A stretch of DNA of 64,000 bases from Simmondsia chinensis (lineage: Eukaryota; Streptophyta; Magnoliopsida; Caryophyllales; Simmondsiaceae): NCBI GenBank assembly GCA_018398585.1, contig JAGTTD010000016.1, positions 22,305,212 through 22,369,211 of the forward strand. Direction: 5' to 3'. Position 1 is the stretch's first letter. Every line of letters starts with the position of its first letter. Of the stretch, positions 21,635 to 32,759 are shown one piece after another. The notes beneath the pieces are model-generated. The model worked only from the letters and a program-made list of their open reading frames with translations. It made no database searches and was not told the origin of the DNA. A program made the position numbers and the translations under genes.

Positions 21635-23607
21635 ATGAGGAGGTTTTTTAGAAGTGGCAAATCAGTGCAGTCCTCAACAGCAACACCGAAAAATAAAGGA
21701 GGTGATGACAGTCGGCCAAGACCGTCAATATCTGAAGCAGAGGGACCAGTCAGGGAAGCTGGTGTTTGGTCCACTGACGTGCCATTTGATGAGAGGGAGC
21801 TACTTCAACTTATCGGTAAATGTTTTCAATTTTATAGCATTAATTATGGTAATAATTTTCCAATCAATTAGAAAAGTAATGGTATATCTTAATCGTTAAT
21901 AGATGGCCAAGGTAACTTGAGTACCTTAAGGACGATACCAGTTAAGGAAATATGGCATCTTCCTGAAGGTGTAAGAATTATTGTGCTGTTCAATGACCTA
22001 CGCCAACCAATTAGAAAGGGTGGCGATTTGTTGATCCGGTTTATTGGAGAGGTTGCAAAAACGGGACGGTTTTGTCCGCTCGGAGTAAGGGATTGGCGTA
22101 CAATGAATAACCAATACAAAGCAGAAGCTATTGAGGTTATCCGAGTAAGTATTATTTATGTCTGAAGTTTACTTTATATATACGATATAATATGTATGTC
22201 TGAAATTTTGAACTTTATCATTGTATTAATTAAGGTTTTATTCCTTTGCCTTTTTGTGACATTATTGTTGGATTTTATGTTTTAGGAAAAATTTTCAATG
22301 CCCAGTGATGTATTGATTGATAAATCAATACTACAGCATCTTGGCAAAATGTGGAGGGGTTATAAGACGAGCTTGAAAGCGCAATATTGCCAAGGGAACA
22401 AAACTGAGGCTGAAGTTATTGCAACAGTGCCACGAGGAGTTAATCGTGACCAATGGATAACTTTGGTACATTTTTGGTTTTCTCCACAAGGCAAGGTAAA
22501 ACAATTTCTTTTTACGTAATTTTTGATTGGTCAAAAAGGGGGAAGCAGATTGATATTGATTATGAATGTAAAGTTTTTCTTGGATTGATGTTCATTTCCA
22601 ATGTCAGGAGAAGAGTAAATGCGGCAAAGAAGCACGTGCCAAGCAGAATCAGTTTCACACGACTGGTTCAACAAGTTATACCAATAAAAGAGATAGTTTT
22701 GTAAGGACTTAAGTATATGTTTAGTGTATTATTACTATCTACCTGTTAAATTAGTTAAGACTTATGTTAACGTGTTGATTGTAGGAAATTAATAAAGGGA
22801 GGAAGCCCACGAGTATAGAGTTTTACCAAGAAACTCATACCAAGAAAAGTGGTGGCTTTTTTGAGAACACGGTTTCACAAGAATTTATGGTGGGTTTTAT
22901 TATTATCTCACATTTCTTTTAATTTAAATGTATTTAATGTCTTTGTCTCTTCTTTGTAGGATACAGCTAGAGAAATAGTTAAGGCTCGACTTGGATCTTC
23001 TTCCAGACCTCGATCAGAAATCGAGGAGGAAGTATTTGCAGAGCTAATGTATGAACAGGAAAATCCGAGCTATCGAGCGGTAGGCTATGGATTTGGCGTG
23101 AAGAGGACTGATATATACGGAGTCAGGGGTGAACTAAAGAAAAAGGGACTCGACCGTACCGGTGATCATGTCGAATTACAAAATATGAAAATAGAATTGG
23201 CCAATGTAAAGCAGCAAATGAGAAGGCTCCTACCCATCTATGATGCTGTTTCTTCTGGCCAAGCATCATATGAAATGATAGCAGAAGGTCGAGAAATTAT
23301 TACTGCGGTTGCTGATCCGGTAAGATAATCTATTTAATTTGTATTTGTTTGTACTATAATGCAAATAATCGCCTTTCTAATCCTTTGTAAATAATGAAAT
23401 TGATGATGTGAATGATTGAGACAAAAGGTGGCATTGGGGTTGGTACTTTTGGGGAACTATATGAATTTACCATGTGAAGCAAAATTTTGGATCAGATATA
23501 CTAAATCTATTGTGTTGTCTATACAGGGTAGAGATGAATCGGGATCAGGTGACGGTGAACCCCCAAATTTTTTTGCATCTCCAAGCACGCCAAGCTCATT
23601 CGGTTGA
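21635..23607 (+). CDS. CACTA second gene, plant transposase (Ptta/En/Spm) family, intact 7-exon frame
   Basis: Exons 21635-21815, 21903-22144, 22286-22495, 22608-22700, 22785-22889, 22960-23319 and 23527-23607 join without a stop into 1272 bases (423 residues). Every intron begins GT and ends AG. The N-terminus (MRRFFRSGKS) is low-complexity. The middle (IWHLPEGVRIIVLFNDLRQP, WRTMNNQYKAEAIEVIR, WRGYKTSLKAQY) and C-terminal parts (PSYRAVGYGFGVKRTDIYG, then a probable coiled coil ELQNMKIELANVKQQMRRLL) match the domain seen in plant Ptta/En/Spm-type proteins. The likely role is DNA binding to subterminal repeats or assistance to TNP2. That role is inferred from family and position. It contrasts with the broken transposase upstream. 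Confidence 0.8.
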
Positions 23608-23828
23608 TTGATATATTTGTGAAGAATGTACTTGACTAAGTTAGCATTGTATATTTTTTTTTTTTGGTTATTAGATTAATTATGTTGATATTTGGAGTGG
23701 AAAAAATCTCAAATTTTGTCTTGAACTATCGAAGTGCATTGACAATGATGTAATATTTTGATTGTCGAATTCGGAATCTTATGAAAAATTTATCAGTTTA
23801 TTTGATATTTTTTTATTAAGTAATTTTG

Positions 23829-23866
<38 letters not shown>

Positions 23867-23939
23867 GAAAATATGCACAAATAAATAGACAAAAGGTCTA
23901 TGCTAAGAAGTAAAAGTAGGGTATTTAAAAAACACGAAA

Positions 23940-24254
23940 AATCTCGACAATAAAAAATGCCGAAAAATATCGGCGTTTATAAGCGCCGATAGAGAACCGG
24001 CGCTTATAAACGCCGAGAGAATACCGCCGCTTATAAGCGCCGACAATCTCGCCGCTTATAAGCGCCGGTAATCTCGGAGCTTATAAGCGCCAACAATCTC
24101 GCCGCTTATAAGCGCCGGTATTCTCGGCGCTTTTATTTTTCGGCGTTTTTTTTCTCGGCGCTTGTCCTAAGCGCCGATAATGAAATTCTCGGCGCTTTTT
24201 TGAGCCGAGAATTCCAAAAAAAATTGCCGAGATTTGCCCTTTTTTGTTGTAGTG
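23940..24254. repeat. right subterminal palindromic repeats of the CACTA element
   Basis: Roughly eight to ten palindromic units (GGCGCTTATAAGCGCC and variants) are spaced about 25 bases apart. They end in GCCGAGATTTGCCC and the terminal inverted repeat. They can fold into successive hairpins. A TA/TG microsatellite lies just outside at 23828-23866. Confidence 0.85.
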
Positions 24255-24372
24255 AACTTTATCAGCATTCTAAAAAGAAAAGAAAACATGAGAACATTAT
24301 AAGAAATTATAACATAAAATTTGCATATATATTGACAACAATGGTGGTAAAGATAAATGGTACCAGTGATAT

Positions 24373-24535
24373 CAACAACAACAACAAACCCAGTGCCTAC
24401 AAGGGCTCCCGTCTAAGCAGGGTTTGGGGGGTAGATGTACGCAGCCTTCCCCCTTCAAGGGCTACCCTGAAGAGAGGCTGTTTCCGAGGACTCCCAACCT
24501 GAGAAGCAGGTCCGCCGCAATGAGTATGTGACCTG
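24373..24535 (-). mobile_element. RTE-type LINE/SINE 3' tail fragment
   Basis: On the minus strand it reads AGGTCACATACTCATTGCGG, GGAAACAGCCTCTCTTCAGG, GGGGGAAGGCTGCGTACAT, CCCAAACCCTGCTTAG and ends in a (GTT)n run. The head (AGGTCAC...GACCTGCTT) matches the 3' untranslated part of the RTE LINE at 29785-29965, not the 5S head. It is therefore a 5'-truncated RTE copy or a SINE with a different head. No clear target duplication was found. Confidence 0.7.
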
Positions 24536-25254
24536 AGCATTATCACTAACTAAAAATATAAGTGCAAACATAGGATCCTATATATAAATAGAAAATTATA
24601 GCACAGAATAATCGATATATATTTCTCTATGTGCCTAAGTCCCTCCCCTTTTCAAATAGCTTCCAACTTCAATCCCGAACATGTGAAAGCTTAATCTGAA
24701 TATGTTAATTACACTAAAATATTTCTCACTCTTACACTAAACCATAAATAACAAATATTAATAACACTTCAATAACATAACAAATCCTCAAAAAAACTAG
24801 TACATTGGTTGAGGTATATGAAAAGTCCTAAAAAATAATACCATAAAGGACAAACATTACTTGCAACCATGCACATTAAACAATAATAAAGTTCATCTAT
24901 ATCAAGGGAACAAATCACATCTCCTATTCCAGAGCATGACAACAAATAATACAAGCATTTGAAATACACTATAGCTTTAAAGTTTAGCCGTATGGCAACC
25001 ATGCAAGTTAAACTTAATTTGCAATAAAATAATGAAAATTTAATTCCAAATACTCAAACTGTGGCAATTACAACATAAGGTATTAAACAAATACCACCCA
25101 TAAATCGCACAGGAAAAAACCTAGTTACATAACGATATACAACACAAGAAGCATAACTTAAGCATAGCTGAGTTGGTTTGCAACCTTCCCCCCATACTTT
25201 CAACCCAAGTTTAAATCCCAGAGCAACCAAAAATGTACAGATTGTATTTACGTT
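24536..25254. other. AT-rich spacer with a tRNA-like SINE candidate
   Basis: No gene is supported. Around 25165-25235 an A-box TAGCTGAGTTGG is followed about 45 bases later by a B-box-like AGTTTAAATCC, the spacing of a tRNA-derived polymerase III promoter. This suggests a tRNA-type SINE remnant abutting the copia LTR. Confidence 0.35.
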
Positions 25255-25275
25255 TGTTATAAAACCAAGTATATA

Positions 25276-25508
25276 CCAAAGAGGCAACAACACGCCGTCA
25301 CTGGATCTCATTAGAACTCTGAAGTTAAGCGTGTTTGGGCGAGAGTAGTACTAGGATGGATGGCCTCCTGGGAAGTCCTCACCCTCAGGTTGGGGCACTG
25401 AGAAACAGCCTCTCTTCAGGTTAATACCCTGAAGGGGGAAGGCTGCGTACATCCGCCCCCCCAGACCCTGCGTAGGCGGGAGCCCTTGAGGCACTGGATA
25501 TGTTCCTT
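25276..25508 (+). mobile_element. SINE with 5S rRNA-derived head and RTE-type tail, copy 2
   Basis: Bases 25300-25380 follow plant 5S rRNA closely (GGATCTCATTAGAACTCTG, AAGTTAAGCGTGTTTGGGCG, AGAGTAGTACTAGGATGG, CCTCCTGGGAAGTCCTC), with weaker similarity back to 25284. The 5S part ends at the same GTCCTC as in copy 1 and joins the same tail (ACCCTCAGGTTGG, AAACAGCCTCTCTTCAGG, GGCTGCGTACAT, CCCAGACCCTGCGTAGG). Flanking 18-base duplications TATAAAACCAARTATATA (25258-25275, 25509-25526) differ at one base. The C box is mutated (GGATGGATGGCC). The target is the copia C LTR. Confidence 0.9.
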
Positions 25509-25698
25509 TATAAAACCAAATATATATTATACTGAAAAGGAAAAGAATAAAAATACGAACTCAAATATATTTAGAAAAAAAATAGTAAGTATTTTATTTC
25601 AAAACTCAGGAGCCAGAGAAATTTTTTTATTTAAATAATTATTTCAATTCTCTCAAACTCTCCTCAATTCTCTCTCTCTCTCTCTCTCTCTTCATTCT

Positions 25699-25763
25699 AC
25701 AACAACAACAAACCCAATGCCTCCAAGGCCTCCCACATAATCAGGGTCTGGGGGGTAGATGTT
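25699..25763 (-). mobile_element. strongly truncated RTE/SINE tail in the copia LTR
   Basis: Minus-strand CATCTACCCCCCAGACCCTG through GGAGGCATTGGG to (GTT)n is the last 65 bases of the shared tail. It is flanked by TTCATTCT on both sides (25691-25698 and 25764-25771), so it is a separate, severely 5'-truncated insertion. Confidence 0.75.
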
Positions 25764-26196
25764 TTCATTCTCTTTCTCAATTTCTGTTTTTGCTTTCTGT
25801 TCACACTTTCACTGCACCCCCTCTTGCACATTTATACAAAGTTTGAGGCGGTGAGGATACTTACACAAAAAGAAAATGAAGGGGGATATACATATTATAT
25901 GTGTATATAAAGGTCTTTTACATAATTTTTAATTATTTAGGATATTTAATAATATCCGAATTCAACCATAAAAATTGTACCCGAAAAATATCCAATATCT
26001 AAAACACTCCCCCTTTGGATATTTTCCTTTAAAATATTTCGGAACATAACACTCTTGAAAGTGTATATCGTCCGAGTTATATATGCTTTTAGACTGTCTC
26101 GTTAAAAACCTTGCCAGGTAAAACTTAGTGTGACAAAAGCCATAGCGAAGGGAAAAAAAGTATAGTGCGTATTTAACTCCCCCTCTTGTGAACTTA

Positions 26197-27430
26197 TTAG
26201 TAAGAGACGATTCTAAGTCGACGCATACCAATCTCGTGAACTAGTTTCTCAAAAGTTGTTGTTTGCAACATGAATAAATCTACTAGGTTCTCGCTTGAGA
26301 GTACTTGATGAATATCTATTTCACCCGTCTTCTGGAGCTCATGTGCAAAGAAAAACTTTGGTGAGATATGTTTAGTTCTATCGTCTTTAATGTATCCACT
26401 TTTGGTTTGAGCAATACAGGCAGCATTATCTTCATACCGTATTGTCAGGCTTCGCCTAATTGTTGGAAGACTGCATTCCTCTTGAACATGTTGAATAAGA
26501 GATCCCAACCATAAACATTCCCCACTTGTTTTATGAAGTGCAAGTATTTCAGCATGATTTGAAGAAGTTGCTATTGTTGTTTGTTTGGTAGATCGCCAAG
26601 ATATAGCAGTATAGGTAAATAAATATCCAATTTGTGAATGGCCTCTATGTGGATCAGACAAATATTCAGCATCTGCATATCCAATCAATCTTGGATTTGA
26701 TTGTTTCGGATAGAATAATCACATATCAGATGTACCACGGAGATACCGAAATATATGTTTAACCCCATTCCAATGTCTTCGGGTAAGAGCTGAGCTATAT
26801 CTTGCTAATAAGTTAATCGAAAAGGCTATATCTGGTCTCATGTAGATAGCAAGATACATCAGTGCACCTACTGCACTTAGACATGGCGCTTCAAGGCCAA
26901 GAATTTCTTTGTTATCCTCTCAAGGTCCAAAAGTGCCCTTATGTCACTTAATGGATGTGCCTTATAAGCAGATTGATGGACCAAAATTCCATCAGATAAG
27001 TGTTATATTTGCTGGCCAAGACAATATTTTGCCTTTTCGAGATATTTCATCTCAAACTCCTTATTCAGATACGCAACAGCCTATTCAATAACTTCAAGAG
27101 TTCCTATGATGTTTAAATCATCAACATAGACTACAATAATAGCCAATTGAAAATTCTATTTCATAACAAAAACACGTGGGCCAACTAGATTGTTAACATA
27201 TCCCTGTCTTGGAAGGTATGTACTAAGACAATTGTACCACATTTGCACTGATTGTTTTAATCCATATAAAGATCTCTGTAATTTGATTGAACATAGCTTT
27301 CGAGGCTTTGAGCTATATGCATCTGACATTTGTAATCCTTCAGGGACTTTCATATAGATATCATTATTAAGTGATCGATATAGATAAGTTGTTACCACAT
27401 CCATAAGATGCATGTGGAGTCTTTCAGAGA
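26197..27430 (-). pseudogene. copia C reverse transcriptase and RNase H remnant
   Basis: 26197-26688 encodes the copia RNase H: IGYADAEYLSDPHRGHSQ, ISWRSTKQTTIATSSNHAEI, YEDNAACIAQ and DRTKHISPKFF. 27156-27413 encodes RT (LNNDIYMKVPEGLQM, IKLQRSLYGLKQSVQMWYN). The YVDD loop is readable near 27117-27130 in another frame. Several frameshifts separate these pieces. Confidence 0.85.
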
Positions 27431-27559
27431 CTGCCAGGCTTATTAAGAACCTAAAATTGCATCAATTACTAGTGAATATGTCTCATTGTAATCAATTACT
27501 AGCCTCTGTGAGAAACCTTAAGCTCCAAGTCGTGCTTTATATCTGACCACCTCATTTTT

Positions 27560-29680
27560 TTTTTTCATTTCTATTTCGTACAAATATCCACTTGTAATAT
27601 ATAGGTTTGGACTACAGGTCCAAAAATTGCATGTTTTGCAAGTGAATCTAGTTCATTCTTTCCATTTCGGCCAATTATTTCTTTTTTGACATTCTTGAAC
27701 AGATTTAAGTTCAAGATCTTCACCCTTTGTCATCAAATTAGTTGCCATGGTATATGCGAACACTTGGTCAATAATCGTTTTATTTCCATTCTATCGTATG
27801 CTAGTAATAGCATAGTTTATCGATATGTCCACCTTCTTGGCACTTTCATTATTATCACAATTCTCAGGTACTTGATATCCTTGAGGATTCTCATCCTCTA
27901 TATCTTTTTCTTAGATTTGCATTTGTACCACTTCAGGGGTTTCTTTTGCAAGATTTTTAATAGAAGAGCCAACTTGTTTATTTTGCTCCCTTTTCTTTCT
28001 TGGATTCTTATCTTTAGAACCAACAAGTCTACCACGCTTTTGGCGTGTAGCAGACGTACTTGCCAATATCTTAGAAGACTGTTCATTTGGAATATCAGTT
28101 TGAACTGGAGCTGTCATAACTGGAACATGTCACTTAGTTACTCTTTTTATATCAACAAATGCATCTCGTAATTTGTTTGCAATATTTTGTAAATAGATAT
28201 TTTTTTGAACCTCCAATTCGCATTGATTTGTACGCTGATCAAAATATTATATCGATGATGCATTCCACACGATTTCTAGCTTTTCCAGCTTTAATTTTCC
28301 TTCCCTAGTTTGGAAAACATTATTTCATCAAACCTACAATATGCAAACCGTGCTGTAAAAATATTCTCCCGTCAATTGTTCAAGGTATTTTATAATTGAT
28401 AGAGATTCAAACCCAACATAAATTTCAAGACTCCTTTGTGGACCCATCTTTGTGCGCTAGGATGGAGCGATTGGAACAAACAGAGCGCAACCACAAATTT
28501 GTAAATGGGATATATTTAGTTATTGACCAGAAACAAGTTGCAGTGGGAAGTATTTATGATAAGCAGTTCGCCTAGCACGAACTAGTGTTGCAGCATGTAA
28601 TATAAAATGCCCCCATGCAGAACTAAGCAATTTTGTTTTCATGAGCAATGGTCTAACAATTAGTTACAGACATTTGACCAAAGATTCTGCCACACCATTT
28701 TGTTTATGTTGGTAAGCCACAGGATGCTCAACTATAATCACAGTTGACATACAACAGTCATTAAAAGCTAGGGATGTAAATTCTTCGATATTATCAAGAC
28801 GAATCCCTTTGATCGTGTAACCCAAAAATTGAGCCCGTAATCAGATTGTGCAAGGAGTCTGGCAAATGCTATATTGCGAGTAGATAATAGACATACATGT
28901 GACCAACGGGTTAAGGCATCTATTAACACCATAAAATATCTAAATGGTCCATATAATGGAATAATAAGCCCACATATGTCTCCTTGTATTCTTTCTAAAA
29001 ATATAGGAGATTCAATCCTAATTCTAGTTGGGGAGGGCCTAATAATTATTTTACCTTGATCACAAGCAGCATATAAAATTTCATCAGGTGAAAGAATCTT
29101 ATGGTTCTATGATGAAGTCAATGAGAACTTTCAATGATTTTTCTTATCATCGTTACACCTTGATGGCCAAGACGGTCATGCCATAACATAAACGTTTTGT
29201 AATCAGTTAACTTCTGGTTAACCACTGTATTTGATTCAATTGGGTTTATATAAGTACAATATAACCCTAAAGAAAGTGCTGATAATTTTTTCACTATGTT
29301 TTTTCTTCCTAAGGGAAGAGATATAATATAAAGATATTCTTTATCACCCTTATTTATTATCTCAATATGATAGCCATTGCGATAAATATCTCGAAAACTG
29401 ATCAAGTTTCTCTATGATCTACTAGAAAACATAGCATCGCTTATGTTTAGTTTTGTTCCTCTAGGAAAAATAACATGTGCTCTTTCGGAGCATTCATCTA
29501 AATTTGAAACACTCGATATTGTATTAATATTCGCTTTAGCTAATCATTGCTGGGAAAAATATATTCTGTTTTTGAGGATAGTGTGTGCCATTGTACTGTT
29601 AACTAGACATAAATCTCCATCTTTGACCAAATTTATGTTTCTTCAAATATAAAATACCTATGTATTAAAGAAACTATATT
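27560..29680 (-). pseudogene. copia C protease, GAG-pre-integrase and integrase remnant
   Basis: 29118-29405 contains MLWHDRLGHQGVTMIRKI, the zinc-binding GAG-pre-integrase domain. 29590-29620 reads NSTMAHTIL where copia proteases of this type have a DS motif, so the catalytic Asp is replaced by Asn. The integrase core is broken but recognisable (an NKQNGVAES-like segment near 28680-28710, TKMGPQRSLEIYVGFESLSI near 28400-28450). Multiple stops make it inactive. Confidence 0.7.
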
Positions 29681-29784
29681 TATGTTACGCATTGATAAAA
29701 TTATAGAAGTATAATGAATGAAGTATTTCAAAATGACTATAATATTATAATATTTTTAAATTTTACTTTATAGATATAGTTGAT

Positions 29785-32707
29785 AACAACAACACAACAA
29801 ACGCAGTGCCTCCAAGGGCTCCCGCCTAAGCAGGGTCTGGGAAGGTTAGATTTACGCAGCCTTCCCCCTTCAAGGGGCTACCCTGAAGAGAGGCTGTTTT
29901 CGATGACCCCCAACCCGAGAAAGCAGGTCTACCGCGTAGAGCAAGTGACCTAGCAACAGGAGAGTAACAAATGAGTAGGGCACACACACGACAAGCACAA
30001 CAACAAACATACAAACATAAATCAAGCTACATCAGCATAAATCGAAGATAAGATAGAGATAGAGATAGAGATAGACATAGAGAATGGGATAGAGCTAAAC
30101 ATAAAGATGAAGATAGGATAGATATACCTAGGCAAGTGGCGGCGCCAGAAGCTAGTACACCACCTACGTGCGCCAGCAGGAAGACGAGGCCTAGCACTAG
30201 TAAGCTCGACTATCTTACTCCAACTGGAGCCTCAATTGCCCCTATGCTAGCCCTCCATTGGGCCCTATCTACGGCCATCTCCTCCCGAAGGTTTAAGTGG
30301 GTGAGCTCTTGTCGGACCGTCTCCATCCATCGCTTCTTTGGCCCGCCTCTTCCTCTTCTGCCTAGTGTAGTAAGGGGTTGTTCGCATCTCCTTACTGGAG
30401 TGTTGTCCGGTCTCCTTCTGACATGTCCGAACCACCTCAGACGTTGCTCTCTCAATTTTTCTTCAATGGAGGCTACGCCCAATTTTCCTCTTATGACTTG
30501 TTTCTGATCCTATCCTTCCTTGTGTCTTCGCACATCCACCTCAGCATTTGCATCTCCGCCACCTTCATCTTCTGCGTATGTTGCAGTTTCATTGCCCTGC
30601 ACTCCGCCCCATACGTCATGGTTGGTCTCACAACCGTCTTATAGTATCTACCCTTTAGCTTCAAGGGGAACTTTTTATCACAAAGTATCGCGAAGGCCAT
30701 CGTCCACTTATGCCATCCCGCTTTAATCCAGTAGTTGACATCCTCGTTCACTTCGCCATTGTGTTGTTTCATGGACCCCAAGTACCTGAAGCTCTCCTTC
30801 TTCGATATGGCCTCAGAACCGATCTTGACGTCTTCCCGGCTAGGCATGGAAGAGGGATCAAACTTGAGTTCCATGTGCTTGGTCTTGGCTCTGCTTAGTC
30901 ATAAACCCTTCAACTCTAGTACCCCTCTCCACAGTTCCAGCTTCTCATTTACCTCATCCCGCGACTCCCCCACCAACACAATATCATCTGCAAAAAGCAT
31001 GCACCAAGGTATACAACCCTAGATGTGCCTAGTGAGCTCGTCCATAACCAGGATGAACAGATAGGGGCTCAAAGCCGACCCTTGGTGTACCCCTACTGTA
31101 ATCGGGAAAGCGTCTGTCTCCCCATCCACGGTTCGCACCATAGTCTGTGCTTCCTCGTACATGTCTCTAATGGCTCGGATGTAGGGCGCGGGGATGCCCT
31201 TCCTGACCAAAACTCTCCAAAGGACCTCCCTTGGCACTCTATCATATGCCTTTTCTAAATCAATGAAAACCATATGAAGGTCCTTTTGTCTCTCCCTGTA
31301 TTGCTCTATCATCCGCCTTAGGATGTGGATGGCCTCTATTGTTGATCTCTCGGGCATAAATCTGAATTGGTTCTCGGACACCTCTGTCAGTTGCCTTAAC
31401 CTCCACTCTATGACCTGTTCCTACAACTTCAGAGTGTGGCACATTAGTTTAATACCCCGATAGTTGGCGCAGCTCTAACTGTCGCCTTTGTTCTTATATA
31501 TCAGAATCAATGTGCTCTTCCTCCATTCCTCAGGCATCTTCTCCCCCAGAAGGATTTGGTTAAATAGTTTAGTCAGCCAACTGACGCCCTTCTGTCCAAG
31601 GCATTTCCATACTTCTATGGGTATGCCATCTGGGCTAACTGCTTTACTCCTTCCCATGAGTTTCAGGGCTTCCTTGACTTCCTCGATGCTAATTTGCCTA
31701 CAATCAGTGTGGTTCTGTTGCTCCTCCGATGTTTGAAGATCACCGAAGGACATTTCTGTCCCTCCTTGTTCGTTGAACAGCTCGTGAAAGACATTTTTCA
31801 CCTAGCCTTAATTAGTTGCCTGTCCACGAGTACATGTCCATCCTCCCCTCTTATGCATTGTACTCTATCCAAGTCCCTGGTCTTCCTTTCTCTTGCTTTG
31901 GCGATTCTATATAAGTCTCTCGCACTTTCCTTGGTCTCCATTCTTTTGTAGAAATCCTCATAAGCTCTTGATTGTGCTTCTCTGACTGCTCTCTTGGCTT
32001 CTCTCATGGCTTGCAGATACCGACATCTCTTATCCACATCTCTGTCATGGTCCCACTCTTTGAAACAAACTTGTTTGGCGTTAATCCTCTCTTGGACCTC
32101 CTCGCACTACAACCATGACTCTCTGTTGCTTGGTACTCTTCCCTTCAACGTGCCGAGAACTTCCCGTGCCAGTCCTCTGATCTTTTGGGCCAGTTGGTTC
32201 CATATCTGGTTTGCATCTCCCTCGAAATCCCACCCGAGCTCAGCCTCCACTCTTTCCTTGTATGCCTTATACTTCTCTCCCTTTAAATCCTTCCAACGGG
32301 TATGCATATGCTCGGGTTCGTCGATTCTTTTGGTCCTCTTCTTTGCGTTTATATCCGCCCACAGCACCCTATGTTGTATAGACAGGTCCTCCCTTAGGGT
32401 CGCCTTGCAATCCCTGCAATCTCTTTGCACCCTTTTCCTTAATAGTATGTAGTCAATCTGTGTTCTTGTCCCACTGCTTTGGTACGTGATGATGTGCTGC
32501 TCACGCTTTCTGAAGAAGGTGTTGGCCACTGTTAGATCGTATGTGACCGCGAAGTCTAGTAGGACTTTGCCCTCTGCATTCCTGGTTCCATAGCCGAATC
32601 CTCCGTGGTACGAAGCATAACCGTCCTCCGTCGCGCCAACGTGCCCATTGAAATCCCCGCCGATCATCACTTGTTCGGCTTGGGGTATGCATTGTAATCC
32701 CCGCCAA
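29785..32707 (-). mobile_element. RTE-type non-LTR retrotransposon (LINE), 5'-truncated
   Basis: The unit is framed by an 11-base duplication ATATAGTTGAT (29774-29784 and 32708-32718). On the minus strand it starts inside the endonuclease, passes through RT to the C-terminal region, and ends with a 3' untranslated part: GATAGA-type simple repeats at 30045-30080, then the roughly 180-base tail (AGGTCACTTGCTC..., ACAGCCTCTCTTCAGG, GGGGGAAGGCTGCGTA) and (GTT)n directly against the duplication. This proves that the tail belongs to the LINE. The target is copia C between gag and protease. Confidence 0.9.
30210..32707 (-). pseudogene. RTE LINE endonuclease and reverse transcriptase, decayed
   Basis: 32107-32707 is the C-terminal half of an APE-type endonuclease (VMIGGDFNGHVG, TQIDYILLRK, HRVLWADI). 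31019-31800 is RT ([48 protein letters not shown]). 30960-31010 still reads [10 protein letters not shown], the catalytic FADD box, intact. 30491-30874 (ESFRYLGSM, IKAGWHKW, RWMCEDTRKDRI) and 30210-30482 (REQRLRWFGHVRRRP, GRGGPKKRWMETV) complete the RTE-type C-terminus. Frames shift between pieces, so no full protein is made. Confidence 0.85.
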
Positions 32708-32759
32708 ATATAGTTGATTAAGCCTAATTTTATTGGAAATAACCTATTAAGGTAAAATA

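Larger units (their letters stand above)
16686..24254 (+). mobile_element. complete CACTA (En/Spm) transposon, 7.57 kb
   Basis: The left end is CACTACAACAAAA and the right end is its inverse TTTTGTTGTAGTG. Flanks are AAC at 16683-16685 and AAC at 24255-24257, the 3-bp duplication typical of CACTA elements. Both subterminal regions are packed with copies of a palindromic unit of the form TCGGCGCTTATAAGCGCCGA. Two genes lie inside on the plus strand: a TNP2-type transposase (broken) and a second gene (intact). The structure is intact enough to be mobilised if transposase is supplied in trans. Confidence 0.95.
25255..26006 (-). repeat. 3' LTR of copia C, carrying two insertions
   Basis: It starts TGTTATAAAACC and ends CTAAAACA, followed by the purine tract (minus strand). 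Removing the SINE (25276-25508) plus one 18-base target copy, and the short RTE tail (25699-25763) plus one 8-base copy, gives a length close to the partner LTR. Confidence 0.75.

Noticed and set aside
23950..24200. CRISPR-like array
   Set aside because: The repeats are palindromic subterminal motifs of a CACTA transposon in a plant genome; the spacers are short and not unique.
24373..24535. Target duplication around this RTE tail
   Set aside because: Flanks were compared on both sides and no convincing direct repeat was found; the 5' end is therefore left open.
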